NCBI RefSeq assembly: GCF_009184635.1
Contig: NZ_WELI01000008.1
Coordinates: forward strand, 62,001 to 126,000
Direction of reading: 5' to 3'
DNA from: Rudanella paleaurantiibacter
GTDB taxonomy: Bacteria > Bacteroidota > Bacteroidia > Cytophagales > Spirosomataceae
Length of the DNA: 64,000 nucleotides
A program made the translations under genes and the position numbers. This document shows positions 27,272 through 35,450 of the stretch, in pieces. Below the pieces are notes generated by a model. The model had not been told where the DNA came from and ran no database searches. It was given only the letters and a program-made list of their open reading frames with translations. Within the stretch, counting starts at the first letter, position 1. Each line of letters opens with the position of its first letter.

Positions 27272-27304
27272 TTTGTCAGTTCCCGATACAGGGCTGTACC
27301 TTTG
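27272..27304 (+). promoter_or_regulatory. Bacteroidota-type promoter for hisB
   Basis: TTTG at 27272-27275 and TACCTTTG at 27297-27304, spacer 21 bases. The -7 box covers position 27302, so the in-frame TTG there cannot be the hisB start. The rest of the gap 27058-27271 shows no gene. Confidence 0.65.
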
Positions 27305-27334
27305 CTATTTACAACCGCCTTTTTTCAATCGCTC

Positions 27335-28486
27335 ATGCGAACTGTATTGTTTATCGACCGCGACGGCACCCTTATTGTAGAGCCGCAGCCCGACCAGCAG
27401 GTCGATTCGTTAGAAAAGCTCACCTTCATACCGGGGGTGCTTTCAGGAATGCGCCGTATTGCCGAGGATACCGATTATGTACTGGCCATGGTGACCAATC
27501 AGGATGGTCTCGGAACGGCTTCGTTTCCGGAAGAGACGTTCTGGCCCGCGCACAACAAAATGCTCGAAACCTTTGCGGCCGAGAATGTTCGTTTCGATAC
27601 TATTCACATCGATAAACACTTCCCGCGCGACAACTCAACTACCCGCAAGCCGGGTACGGGTATGCTCACTGAGTACCTTAATGGGGAGTATGACCTGGCC
27701 AATAGTTACGTGATTGGCGACCGGCTAACCGATGTGCAACTAGCTATCAACCTGGGCGCCAAGGCTATTTTGTTTTTGCCTAATGCGGGCGAAGCCTCGC
27801 CGGTGCTCAATGCTGATGTGGACGGTATGACGGACGAAATGCGCAATGCTATTGCCTTTAGCTCGGGCGACTGGCACGCCATTTATGAATTTTTGCGGTT
27901 ACCCGCCCGCACGGCTACGGTTGAGCGCAACACGAAGGAAACCCAAATTCGGATTGAGCTGAACCTTGACGGAACAGGCCGGGCCGATATGCATACAGGC
28001 CTCGGTTTCTTCGACCATATGCTCGACCAACTGGCCAAACACTCTGGGGCCGACCTGAGCATTCGGGTGCAGGGCGATTTGCACATTGATGAACACCACA
28101 CGATTGAAGATACCGCGCTGGCACTGGGCGAAGCGTACCGTAAGGCTCTCGGCGACAAGCGGGGCATTAGCCGGTATGGGTTCCTCTTGCCCATGGACGA
28201 AGCGCTGGCGCAGGTCGCGATCGACTTTTCGGGGCGACCCTGGATTGTGTGGGATGCGGAGTTCCGGCGGGAAAAAATTGGCGAAATGCCAACCGAAATG
28301 TTTTTCCATTTCTTCAAGTCATTTAGCGATACCGCCCAATGCAACCTGAATATCAAGGTAGAAGGGCATAATGAACACCATAAAATTGAGGCTGTGTTTA
28401 AGGCCTTCGCCAAAGCAATCAAAATGGCGGTTCGGCGGGATATAAACGAGTTAAACAACCTGCCCAGCACGAAAGGAGTGCTGTAG
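27335..28486 (+). CDS. hisB: Bifunctional histidinol-phosphatase / imidazoleglycerol-phosphate dehydratase
   Basis: A 383-residue two-domain histidine biosynthesis enzyme. Residues 1-170 are an HAD-type histidinol-phosphatase: [11 protein letters not shown] carries the catalytic aspartates, with [11 protein letters not shown] and [13 protein letters not shown] further on. Residues about 185-383 are the dehydratase: [20 protein letters not shown], then [20 protein letters not shown] and [16 protein letters not shown], which hold the metal-binding histidines. I placed the start at ATG 27335 because the upstream TTG lies inside the promoter box. The other histidine genes are not in this window. 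Confidence 0.96.
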   Translation: MRTVLFIDRDGTLIVEPQPDQQVDSLEKLTFIPGVLSGMRRIAEDTDYVLAMVTNQDGLGTASFPEETFWPAHNKMLETFAAENVRFDTIHIDKHFPRDNSTTRKPGTGMLTEYLNGEYDLANSYVIGDRLTDVQLAINLGAKAILFLPNAGEASPVLNADVDGMTDEMRNAIAFSSGDWHAIYEFLRLPARTATVERNTKETQIRIELNLDGTGRADMHTGLGFFDHMLDQLAKHSGADLSIRVQGDLHIDEHHTIEDTALALGEAYRKALGDKRGISRYGFLLPMDEALAQVAIDFSGRPWIVWDAEFRREKIGEMPTEMFFHFFKSFSDTAQCNLNIKVEGHNEHHKIEAVFKAFAKAIKMAVRRDINELNNLPSTKGVL

Positions 28487-28606
28487 GGCAATGGGTTGGA
28501 CAGTAGCGCCTGGGCTGGGCTTCGGTAAAAAAGTAGGACAACCCATAGCTAAAGTCCAATGTCTCGGCTTAATTTTGCCTTACCAAAAAACAACCTGTTT
28601 CTGACA

Positions 28607-28708
28607 ATGGATTTTTCAACAATCGGTACGATTCTGTTCTATGTGGTTCTGTTGGCAGCGGCTTACATCACGGGTCGCTGGCTGGTCAGCAAAGAGCGGA
28701 AATATTAA
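28607..28708 (+). CDS. Small single-pass membrane protein, 33 residues
   Basis: The frame starts at ATG 28607 and ends with TAA at 28706-28708. The product is one transmembrane helix (TILFYVVLLAAAYITGRWLV) followed by a basic tail SKERKY. It lies between hisB and the acyltransferase gene and has no known family that I can name. Coding status is inferred from the clean hydrophobic helix with a positive-inside tail; it could also be chance. Confidence 0.45.
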   Translation: MDFSTIGTILFYVVLLAAAYITGRWLVSKERKY

Positions 28709-28715
28709 TCAGGGT

Positions 28716-28781
28716 TACAGACACTAAAGACAGATAGAGCTGGCCGAATGGTCGTGGCTTAACTGGTCTTTAGTGTCTGTA
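28716..28781. terminator. Inverted repeat with 16-bp arms
   Basis: Arms TACAGACACTAAAGAC (28716-28731) and its exact reverse complement (28766-28781), with a 34-base loop. It lies just before the acyltransferase gene at 28801. It may be a terminator for the small gene or hisB; the loop is large. Confidence 0.4.
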
Positions 28782-28800
28782 GTTCAATGTATACTCACCT

Positions 28801-29370
28801 ATGCTCGGTGCTATTGCCCGTTGGTTATTTGTTTCTGTGTACGGCTGGCGGGTTGTCGGCCCGGTTCCCCATCATTTGCCCAAAGCAATTTGGGTAGTAG
28901 CTCCGCATACAACCAACTGGGACTTCCCCATCGGGTTGGGCGTGCGGCCTACCATCCATGTCTGGATTGAGTACCTGGCCAAAAGTTCGCTTTTTACCTG
29001 GTATGCCGGCTGGCTATTCCGCGCCCTCGGCGGACGGCCCGTGTACCGTGATAAGTCGCGCAATATGGTCGATGCTGTAGCCGATGTGCTCAACAAAGCC
29101 GACCAACTGCATATCTGCATCGCACCCGAAGGCACTCGTAGCGATGTCGAAAAACTCAAAACAGGCTTTTATTACATGGCCCTTAAGACCAATGTGCCGC
29201 TAATCCTGACCGGATTCGATTGGCCCAATCGTCGGGTTATTCTGAGCGAACCCCTGTACGTAACGGGTAATTATGAGCAGGACATGTTACCCTTCTACGA
29301 ATTTTTTAGCAAGGTGCCGGGTAAGAAAAAAACCTGGCTCAAACGCTGGGAAGCTACGGGTGTAATGTAA
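28801..29370 (+). CDS. PlsC-like 1-acylglycerol-3-phosphate acyltransferase
   Basis: A 189-residue acyltransferase of the PlsC/LPLAT family. The catalytic motif Hx4D is PHTTNWDFPIG (about residue 36), the substrate-binding motif is PEGTRSDVEKLKTGFYYMA (about 111) and the region NVPLILTGFD follows. The N-terminal segment is hydrophobic (AIARWLFVSVYGWRVVG), consistent with peripheral attachment to the inner membrane. It would acylate lysophosphatidic acid or a related lipid. The family call is firm; the exact acceptor is not. Confidence 0.88.
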   Translation: MLGAIARWLFVSVYGWRVVGPVPHHLPKAIWVVAPHTTNWDFPIGLGVRPTIHVWIEYLAKSSLFTWYAGWLFRALGGRPVYRDKSRNMVDAVADVLNKADQLHICIAPEGTRSDVEKLKTGFYYMALKTNVPLILTGFDWPNRRVILSEPLYVTGNYEQDMLPFYEFFSKVPGKKKTWLKRWEATGVM

Positions 29371-29608
29371 GTCCGCCCGTTTACGTCGTCTTCTCCTTTC
29401 TTTTACACGCAATTTCTTGTAGTAAGAATAGGCCCTGCTTTACCTCAATAGGTGCGGCCGTAGGCGGGTATTGCCCCGTACTTTGACTACCCATGTAGAT
29501 AGGTGCGCGTAGCAAATACCGAAACTTAGCGGAACACTTGGGTATAAACAGGTTGCTACGGGCTTAAATAGGCGGATTAGTCATCAAACACAGGATTACT
29601 TACTGCCC

Positions 29609-30472
29609 ATGACAACACGTAGGACCTTTCTTAAGAGCACAGGAGGTTATCTGGCTGCTGCGAGTATGAGCCCGGCCATTGCATCTGCCCATGCTCCCGA
29701 GACAACCGCTGCCCCCGACACAGATCTGTTTAAATTAGGTATGGCGGGTTACACCTTCGTTCACTTTAAGCTTGATCAGGCGCTCGAAATGATGCGTAAA
29801 GTGGATGTTCGTTACCTGTGTATCAAAGATTTTCACCTGCCGCTCAACAGTACCGCCGAACAGATTGAAGCCTTTCATGCCAAGCTGAAAGAGTCGAATG
29901 TGACGGGTTATGCCGTTGGGCCAATTTATATGAAAAGCGAGGCCGAGGTCGACCGGGCTTTCGATTATGCCAAGCGGGTAGGGGTGAAGCTGATTATTGG
30001 CGTGCCCAATACCGAGTTTCTACCGTACGTAGACAAGAAGGTGAAGGAGTACGATATGCGCTTTGCCATCCACAATCACGGCCCCGATATAGCGTTGTAT
30101 CCCAATGCCGTTTCGATCTGGAACGAGATCAAAAATCTGGACTCTCGCATTGGTTTCTGTTTTGACATGGGCCACGACCGGCGCAATGGCGACGACCCCG
30201 TGGCTGATCTGCAAACGTATGCAAAACGTATTTTTGACATTCACCTCAAAAACGTAACGGCGGCATCGAAAGAAGGTAAAACCTGTGAGCTTGGCCGGGG
30301 GGTAATCGATGTGCCCGCTTTTGTACAGGCGCTGCGGAAAGTGGGTTATACCGGTTCGTGCAGTCTTGAATACGAGAAAGATATGAAAGACCCGTTGGCT
30401 GGTATTGCTGAGTCGGTGGGTTATTTCCGGGGTGTTTGCGAAGCCACGCGTTCGGGCAAGCGTAAATCCTGA
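29609..30472 (+). CDS. Exported sugar phosphate isomerase/epimerase family protein
   Basis: A 287-residue TIM-barrel protein of the xylose-isomerase-like/AP endonuclease 2 family. A Tat-type leader begins TTRRTFLKSTGGYLAAASMS, so it is probably exported folded. Barrel segments include YLCIKDFHLPLNS, RFAIHNHGPDI, IGFCFDMGHDRRNG and IFDIHLKNVTA with metal-ligand Glu/Asp/His residues; the closing strand is GSCSLEYEK. It is followed after 67 bases by a Tat-type Gfo/Idh oxidoreductase, a common pair in Bacteroidota sugar catabolism. Substrate unknown. Confidence 0.85.
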   Translation: MTTRRTFLKSTGGYLAAASMSPAIASAHAPETTAAPDTDLFKLGMAGYTFVHFKLDQALEMMRKVDVRYLCIKDFHLPLNSTAEQIEAFHAKLKESNVTGYAVGPIYMKSEAEVDRAFDYAKRVGVKLIIGVPNTEFLPYVDKKVKEYDMRFAIHNHGPDIALYPNAVSIWNEIKNLDSRIGFCFDMGHDRRNGDDPVADLQTYAKRIFDIHLKNVTAASKEGKTCELGRGVIDVPAFVQALRKVGYTGSCSLEYEKDMKDPLAGIAESVGYFRGVCEATRSGKRKS

Positions 30473-30548
30473 TTCCCCCATAAGTGAACCCACGTACAGG
30501 TTGTTCAGACCGGGTGGGGTAAGCGATTAATTCCCTTAAGTGTATCTG

Positions 30549-31898
30549 ATGTTAATGGAAGGTTCAAGAAGAGAGTTTATCAAGAAAGCTGCCCTCAGCA
30601 CGGCCGGACTGGCGGTTGGGGGGCTTGCCAACGGTATGTCGGCCAAGAGTTACGCCAAAATTATCGGGGCCAATGAGCGGATCAACGTGGCTATTGCGGG
30701 GTTGGGCCGCCGGTTGGGAGCCTACTACGAGCCAATCGGCCTCAAGAGTAGCAACGTGGAGTTAGTATACCTCTGCGATGTAATGAAAAAGCAGCGGGAG
30801 TCGGGCGCACAGAAGTTCTCGAAGTTTATCGACTACAAACCGAAGCTCGAAAACGACATTCGGAAGGTGATTGCCGATAAGAATGTCGACGCCCTGTTCA
30901 ACGCAACCCCCGACCACTGGCACGCACCCGGCACCTGGATGGCCGTACAGGCCGGTAAGCACGTGTACGTGGAGAAACCCTGTAGCCATAGCCCCCGTGA
31001 GGGCGAGATTCTGGCCGAATGCCAGCGCAAATACGGCAAGGTGATTCAGATGGGCAATCAGCAGCGGTCGGCGGTTGAGTCAATCGACATCATCGGTCAG
31101 ATTCACAACGGCGCTATTGGTACGCCTTACAAAGCGGTGGCGTTTTACATTGCCAACCGGGGCGAGGTGCCCGTGCCGAAACCCGCACCGGTACCCGACG
31201 GCCTCGATTGGGATTTGTTTCAGGGTCCGGCCCCGCGTACACCGTACATGCACGACACCTGGGACTATAACTGGCACTGGTACGACTGGCTGTATGGTAC
31301 CGCCGAAAGCGGTAACAACGCTACGCACGAACTCGACGTTGCCCGCTGGGCCTTGCAGGTCGACTTTCCAGAGCATGTGAGCGTAGAAGCGGCCAAGCGT
31401 CATTTCCTGAACGATGGCTGGACGATGTACGACACAATGGACGCTACCTTCCGGTTCCCCGGCGATAAGATCATCAAGTGGGACGGTAAGAGTCGCAATG
31501 GCTACCTGACCTACGGTAGCGACCGGGGTACGGTAATTTATGGTAGCAATGGCAGTGTGTACGTTGACCGTAACGGCTACAAGCTGTTCAGCCGCGAGGG
31601 TAAACTCATCAAAGACAGCAAAGCTAAAGGGAACGAAGCTGGCACGGCCCTGGGCGGTGGTGGCGACATGACGACCCGGCACGTTGTTAACTTCTTTGAA
31701 GCAATTCGGGGTAAGGAAAAGCAGGCGTCGCCAATTGACGAAGGGGCCAAGAGTACGTTGCTCAGCCACCTGGCCAACATCAGCTACCGGACGAAAAAGT
31801 CGTTTGACGTAGACCCCAAGAATGGCCATATCCGCGATCGGGAAGCGATGAAACTGTGGAGTCGGGAGTACCACAAAGGGTGGGAACCACCGATGTAA
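30549..31898 (+). CDS. Gfo/Idh/MocA family oxidoreductase, Tat-exported
   Basis: A 449-residue NAD(P)-dependent oxidoreductase. The Tat motif is SRREFIKKAALSTAGLAVGG at the N-terminus. The nucleotide fold follows (INVAIAGLGRRLGAYYEP); the conserved EKP is in HVYVEKPCSHSPREG. The C-terminal substrate domain contains GNNATHELDVARWAL with the family's histidine. It is the partner of the upstream isomerase-like gene. Starts at ATG 30549 or 30555 are both possible; the leader is intact from either. Confidence 0.9.
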   Translation: MLMEGSRREFIKKAALSTAGLAVGGLANGMSAKSYAKIIGANERINVAIAGLGRRLGAYYEPIGLKSSNVELVYLCDVMKKQRESGAQKFSKFIDYKPKLENDIRKVIADKNVDALFNATPDHWHAPGTWMAVQAGKHVYVEKPCSHSPREGEILAECQRKYGKVIQMGNQQRSAVESIDIIGQIHNGAIGTPYKAVAFYIANRGEVPVPKPAPVPDGLDWDLFQGPAPRTPYMHDTWDYNWHWYDWLYGTAESGNNATHELDVARWALQVDFPEHVSVEAAKRHFLNDGWTMYDTMDATFRFPGDKIIKWDGKSRNGYLTYGSDRGTVIYGSNGSVYVDRNGYKLFSREGKLIKDSKAKGNEAGTALGGGGDMTTRHVVNFFEAIRGKEKQASPIDEGAKSTLLSHLANISYRTKKSFDVDPKNGHIRDREAMKLWSREYHKGWEPPM

Positions 31899-31969
31899 TC
31901 CAGTATCATACAGAAACGTCAAAGGCGGGCTTAATGCCCGCCTTTGACGTTTCTGTATGATACTGGATT
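31897..31969. terminator. Very long perfect hairpin (34-bp stem), bidirectional
   Basis: A 34-bp perfect stem (left arm begins AATCCAGTATCATACAGAAA) with the 5-base loop TTAAT. The last two bases of the oxidoreductase stop codon are part of the stem. The stem is far longer than needed for termination. Confidence 0.8.
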
Positions 31970-32026
31970 GAGTAATAACTATTCCCTGCCCTTCAGAAAG
32001 CCAGAAGCCGTACCATTGGCCTCCAG

Positions 32027-32054
32027 AAACTATAAACAACAAACCATAAACTCC
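32027..32054. repeat. Intergenic 7-bp-period repeat
   Basis: Four heptads AAACTAT, AAACAAC, AAACCAT, AAACTCC lie directly before the end of the GNAT gene. Confidence 0.6.
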
Positions 32055-32055
32055 T

Positions 32056-32487
32056 TTACAGGGCCATGCCGAAGCGACTGTATGGAATGGGCCCCTTGTG
32101 AAAAACGTCGCCTTCGGCCTGCATTCCGAATCGCTCATAAAATCCGGCGGCTGTCAGACGGGCATCGCACCAAATATGGGTGGCCCCACGTTGCCGGGCG
32201 TGTTCGATTACATGGTTGAGCAATTGGGTACCAATGCCGCGCCCCTGATAAGCCGGGGCTGTGGCAAATTTTCGAAAACGGGCAATTCGAGATGTTGTCG
32301 CGTCGCTCTCAGCAATAAACAGCGAAATGACCGAAACCAACTCACCATCGACAAAGCCACCCAGGTGGAAACCATCTGCATCGTCGGGGAGCCGCACGTA
32401 GTCAAATGGTTTGTCGGGCCACAGCACCGAGTGGCGAAGGGCGAGCGTATCTTCGGCTGCGATAGGTTTAAGCGTGACGTGTGGCAT
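32056..32487 (-). CDS. GNAT family N-acetyltransferase
   Basis: A 143-residue GNAT acetyltransferase. The acetyl-CoA binding motif A is FRKFATAPAYQGRGIGTQLL (Q-x-x-G-x-G, about residue 74-92), followed by LLNHVIEHARQRGATHIWCD and the closing AGFYERFGMQAEGDVF. The substrate cannot be told from sequence. It starts inside the 3-prime end of lpxB (20-base overlap), so it is probably co-transcribed with it. Confidence 0.88.
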   Translation of the reverse strand: MPHVTLKPIAAEDTLALRHSVLWPDKPFDYVRLPDDADGFHLGGFVDGELVSVISLFIAESDATTSRIARFRKFATAPAYQGRGIGTQLLNHVIEHARQRGATHIWCDARLTAAGFYERFGMQAEGDVFHKGPIPYSRFGMAL

Positions 32488-33604
32488 GGATTACGTACAA
32501 TTTAACCAGTTCGACCATGCGCTGGCCAGCCCGCTCTGAGGCACCGGGGCCTCCTACTTTTTGCTGCACCTCGGCGTAATCGCGGAGTATGGCCTCCCGG
32601 CGGTTACCCCCCACCAGAATAGCCCGCAGCTCGTCGGCAACGCGGGTAGGGGTACAGTCGTAGATTAGTTCGCGCACCACCAGCCGACCCGCAATCAGGT
32701 TCACCAGCGACAGGTACGGAACTGCCAGAATCCGCTTACCGATTTCGTACCACCAACGCGGGGTTTTGTACAGAACCACTTCGGGCACGTTGAGCAGAGC
32801 GGTTTCGAGCGTTGCCGTACCGGAGGTGACCAGGGCCGCTTCGGCAACGTGCAGGAGGTCGTAAGCGGCATCTTCAACCCGTTTCACATCGGGGTAATTG
32901 GCCAGTAAACGGTCGTAAAGGGCCCTCGGCAGGTTATCGACGGTGCCTACCGCAAACTGATACTTCGGAAACTGCCGCGAGGCTTCGAGCATCACGGGCA
33001 ACATGTTTTCTACTTCCTGTTTACGGCTACCGGGTAGCAGTGCCACTACCGGCCGACCTAGATGGCGCGGCCCGATGGCAAAGTTCGGGTTGGGCCGAAA
33101 CGCCGTGAGGGCGTCCATGAGCGGATTTCCCACGTATTCGACTTCGTAATCGTATTGCTTGAAAAAGTCGACCTCGAACGGGAAGATCACAAACAGCCGA
33201 TCCACGAGGGCTTTGATCGTGAGGGCGCGTTTCTGGTTCCAGGCCCAGACTTTGGGCGAGATGTAATAAAAAACCGGAATACCATGTTTTTTGGCGAATC
33301 GAGCCATGCGGAGGTTAAATCCGGCATAGTCGATCAGGACAAGAACGTCAGGGCGATTAGCGAGCAAATCGGCCTGGCATTCGCGCATGATTCGGCGAAT
33401 GGTGCCGAGGTTTTTGGCTACTTCGATGAAGCCCATGAAGGCCATCTGCCGATAGTGGCGCACCAACGTAGCACCGGCCTCCTGCATCTGTTCACCGCCG
33501 TAAGCCCGGCACTGCGCGTCGGGGTCGTGCTGCCGTATCGACCGGATCAGGTTGCCCCCGTGGAGGTCGCCGGAGCGTTCGCCAGCTATGAAGTAGTAAC
33601 GCAT
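32468..33604 (-). CDS. lpxB: Lipid-A-disaccharide synthase
   Basis: A 378-residue LpxB, which joins UDP-diacylglucosamine and lipid X to form the lipid A disaccharide at the inner face of the inner membrane. The N-terminus RYYFIAGERSGDLHGGNLI is the family's glycine-rich loop. Further motifs are IDYAGFNLRMA, YYISPKVWAWNQKR, LPGSRKQEVENMLPVM and VTSGTATLETAL. An ORF from 33646 extends upstream by 14 residues, but the conserved start is Met at 33604. It makes the window's organism a lipid-A-bearing Gram-negative. Confidence 0.96.
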   Translation of the reverse strand: MRYYFIAGERSGDLHGGNLIRSIRQHDPDAQCRAYGGEQMQEAGATLVRHYRQMAFMGFIEVAKNLGTIRRIMRECQADLLANRPDVLVLIDYAGFNLRMARFAKKHGIPVFYYISPKVWAWNQKRALTIKALVDRLFVIFPFEVDFFKQYDYEVEYVGNPLMDALTAFRPNPNFAIGPRHLGRPVVALLPGSRKQEVENMLPVMLEASRQFPKYQFAVGTVDNLPRALYDRLLANYPDVKRVEDAAYDLLHVAEAALVTSGTATLETALLNVPEVVLYKTPRWWYEIGKRILAVPYLSLVNLIAGRLVVRELIYDCTPTRVADELRAILVGGNRREAILRDYAEVQQKVGGPGASERAGQRMVELVKLYVIHATRHA

Positions 33605-33643
33605 CGTATCGGTAGTGACAATGGGCAGTGGCAGTGAATAGTA

Positions 33644-33674
33644 CAACTGCCTACTGCCGCTGCTTACTGCTACT
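33644..33674. repeat. Intergenic 7-bp-period repeat
   Basis: Heptads CTGCCTA, CTGCCGC, TGCTTAC, TGCTACT between lpxB and queD, with an inverted left part GGGCAGTGGCAGTG at 33624-33637. Confidence 0.5.
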
Positions 33675-33676
33675 TT

Positions 33677-34093
33677 TTACTCTCCGTAGTAATCTACTAG
33701 ATTTTTTGGAGTCTCGATCAGCCGAATCTGATGCAGCCGGGCTTCCGAAACCTCGGCCAGAGCGCGTTCGAGAATTTTCCAGATTTCCATCACAAAAATC
33801 TCACAACTCGCCATTTTGCCCTGCATGAAAGGGACATCCAGGTTCAGATTTTTATGATCGACCAGATCAATGATTTCGCGCTTGATGAGGTCGCCCAAGA
33901 CTTTCAGGTCGATCACGAAGCCCGTGTCAGGGTCGGGTTCGCCTTTGACCGTGACAATCAGTTCGAAGTTATGTCCGTGCCAATTGTAGTTGGCGCAGGG
34001 GCCAAAAACTTCTTTATTCTTTTCGTCGGACCAGTTCGGGTTGAAGAGCCGGTGGGCCGCGTTGAAGTGTTCTGTTCGACTAATGTATACCAT
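33677..34093 (-). CDS. queD: 6-carboxytetrahydropterin synthase / 6-pyruvoyl-tetrahydropterin synthase family
   Basis: A 138-residue enzyme of the PTPS/QueD family. Zinc-binding histidines are in FNAAHRLFN and NWHGHNFELIVTVKG. The conserved catalytic cysteine region is FGPCANYNWHGH and the pterin-anchoring glutamate segment is ASCEIFVMEIW. QueD makes 6-carboxy-tetrahydropterin for queuosine; closely similar sequences make tetrahydrobiopterin precursors, so the symbol is a family call. Confidence 0.88.
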   Translation of the reverse strand: MVYISRTEHFNAAHRLFNPNWSDEKNKEVFGPCANYNWHGHNFELIVTVKGEPDPDTGFVIDLKVLGDLIKREIIDLVDHKNLNLDVPFMQGKMASCEIFVMEIWKILERALAEVSEARLHQIRLIETPKNLVDYYGE

Positions 34094-34302
34094 TATTCTG
34101 GTTTGTTAAGGGCGGTTTTTCCAGACAACGCCCACCGTAAAAGCGGCAAAGGTACGACTTTACGAAGTCCAAAAAAAATGCAGTTAGCCTGTACACCCAA
34201 GTAGGGCTAATTGGCTCTGTAGCATCACTTTGTCTTTCTCTGATATTAGAAAAGTTATATTTTTCCCTTAAATAAGGTATAGGTTTCTGTTTGCATACAC
34301 CC

Positions 34303-34310
34303 TACCTTTG
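34303..34310 (+). promoter_or_regulatory. Probable -7 box for hldD
   Basis: TACCTTTG matches TAnnTTTG, about 70 bases before the start at 34380. No well-spaced -33 TTG is obvious. The rest of 34094-34379 has no gene. Confidence 0.45.
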
Positions 34311-34379
34311 GGCCACTTTTTGCCTAATCACGCCTTCTGATTTAATCAATAGCCACTATACGCTTTAGATTTACTGAAT

Positions 34380-35345
34380 ATGATTGTTGTAACGGGGGCT
34401 GCCGGGTTTATTGGCAGTTGTTTAATCAATAAGTTGAATGAAGAAAACTTCAATTTTATTGTCGCCGTTGATGACTTTTCTCACCCGGAGAAGGCAGCTA
34501 ACTTAGCGGATAAACGCATTCAGGAGCGTGTCGACCGTGAAGAGCTGTTCGACTGGCTGGAGGCTAACTACCAGGAGATTGAGTTTATCTTTCACATTGG
34601 GGCCCGTACCGATACCACGGAGTTCAACTACGAAATCTTCGCCCACCTCAATGTGGAATACTCCAAGAAGATTTGGCAAAAGTGTATTGACTACCAAATT
34701 CCCCTCGTCTATGCCTCATCGGCGGCTACCTATGGCCTGGGTGAATTAGGGTACGACGACAATGAATCGGTGATTCCGCAGCTCCGCCCGCTAAACCCCT
34801 ACGGTGAGTCGAAAAATGAGTTCGACATCTGGGCACTTGAGCAGGAGCGGAAGCCGTTTTTCTGGGCAGGCCTGAAGTTTTTCAACGTGTATGGTCCCAA
34901 CGAGTACCACAAAGGCCGGATGGCATCGGTTATTTTCCATGCCTACAATCAGATCTGCCAAACGGGCGGTATGAAGCTTTTCCGCTCGCATCATCCCGAC
35001 TTCAAAGATGGTGAGCAGATGCGCGACTTTGTGTACGTGAAAGATGTAGTAGAGGTGTGTTTGTTTCTGATGCACCACCGGCGCAACTCCGGTATTTATA
35101 ACCTCGGTAGCGGCAAGGCCCGTACCTTCCTTGATCTGGCCAACGCCACCTTTGCGGCCATGGATCGCGATTCCAACATCGACTTTATCGATACCCCCAC
35201 CGATATTCGCGACAAGTACCAGTATTTCACGCAGGCCAATATGGCCAAGCTACGTTCTATCGGGTACGAAAAACCGTTTCATTCGCTCGAAGACGGTATC
35301 ACCGACTACGTGCAGAACTACCTGCACGACAAACGATATCTGTAA
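34380..35345 (+). CDS. hldD: ADP-L-glycero-D-manno-heptose 6-epimerase
   Basis: A 321-residue extended short-chain dehydrogenase that epimerises ADP-heptose for the lipopolysaccharide inner core. The NADP-binding start is MIVVTGAAGFIGSCLINKL. FIFHIGARTDTTEFNYE, YASSAATYGLGELGY and the catalytic YxxxK in NPYGESKNEFD are seen, then FNVYGPNEYHKGRMASV, the signature of this subfamily. With lpxB nearby it indicates a heptose-containing LPS. A 23-bp perfect terminator follows. Confidence 0.94.
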   Translation: MIVVTGAAGFIGSCLINKLNEENFNFIVAVDDFSHPEKAANLADKRIQERVDREELFDWLEANYQEIEFIFHIGARTDTTEFNYEIFAHLNVEYSKKIWQKCIDYQIPLVYASSAATYGLGELGYDDNESVIPQLRPLNPYGESKNEFDIWALEQERKPFFWAGLKFFNVYGPNEYHKGRMASVIFHAYNQICQTGGMKLFRSHHPDFKDGEQMRDFVYVKDVVEVCLFLMHHRRNSGIYNLGSGKARTFLDLANATFAAMDRDSNIDFIDTPTDIRDKYQYFTQANMAKLRSIGYEKPFHSLEDGITDYVQNYLHDKRYL

Positions 35346-35365
35346 AAAGGCGCCCAGTTGCTTAC

Positions 35366-35426
35366 TAACAGAACGATGCCCGATTTTCGCCCTGGAGCAA
35401 GGTGAAAATCGGGCATCGTTCTGTTA
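35366..35426. terminator. Bidirectional terminator, 23-bp perfect stem
   Basis: Left arm TAACAGAACGATGCCCGATT plus TTC and its exact complement, separated by a 15-base loop. It lies between convergent hldD and the S8 protease gene. Confidence 0.8.
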
Positions 35427-35450
35427 CCCGGTTTAGGGCTGGTAGATTAT

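Noticed and set aside
31080-32138. 352-residue minus-strand frame opposite the Gfo/Idh gene
   Set aside because: Shadow of a well-supported oxidoreductase gene and its terminator.
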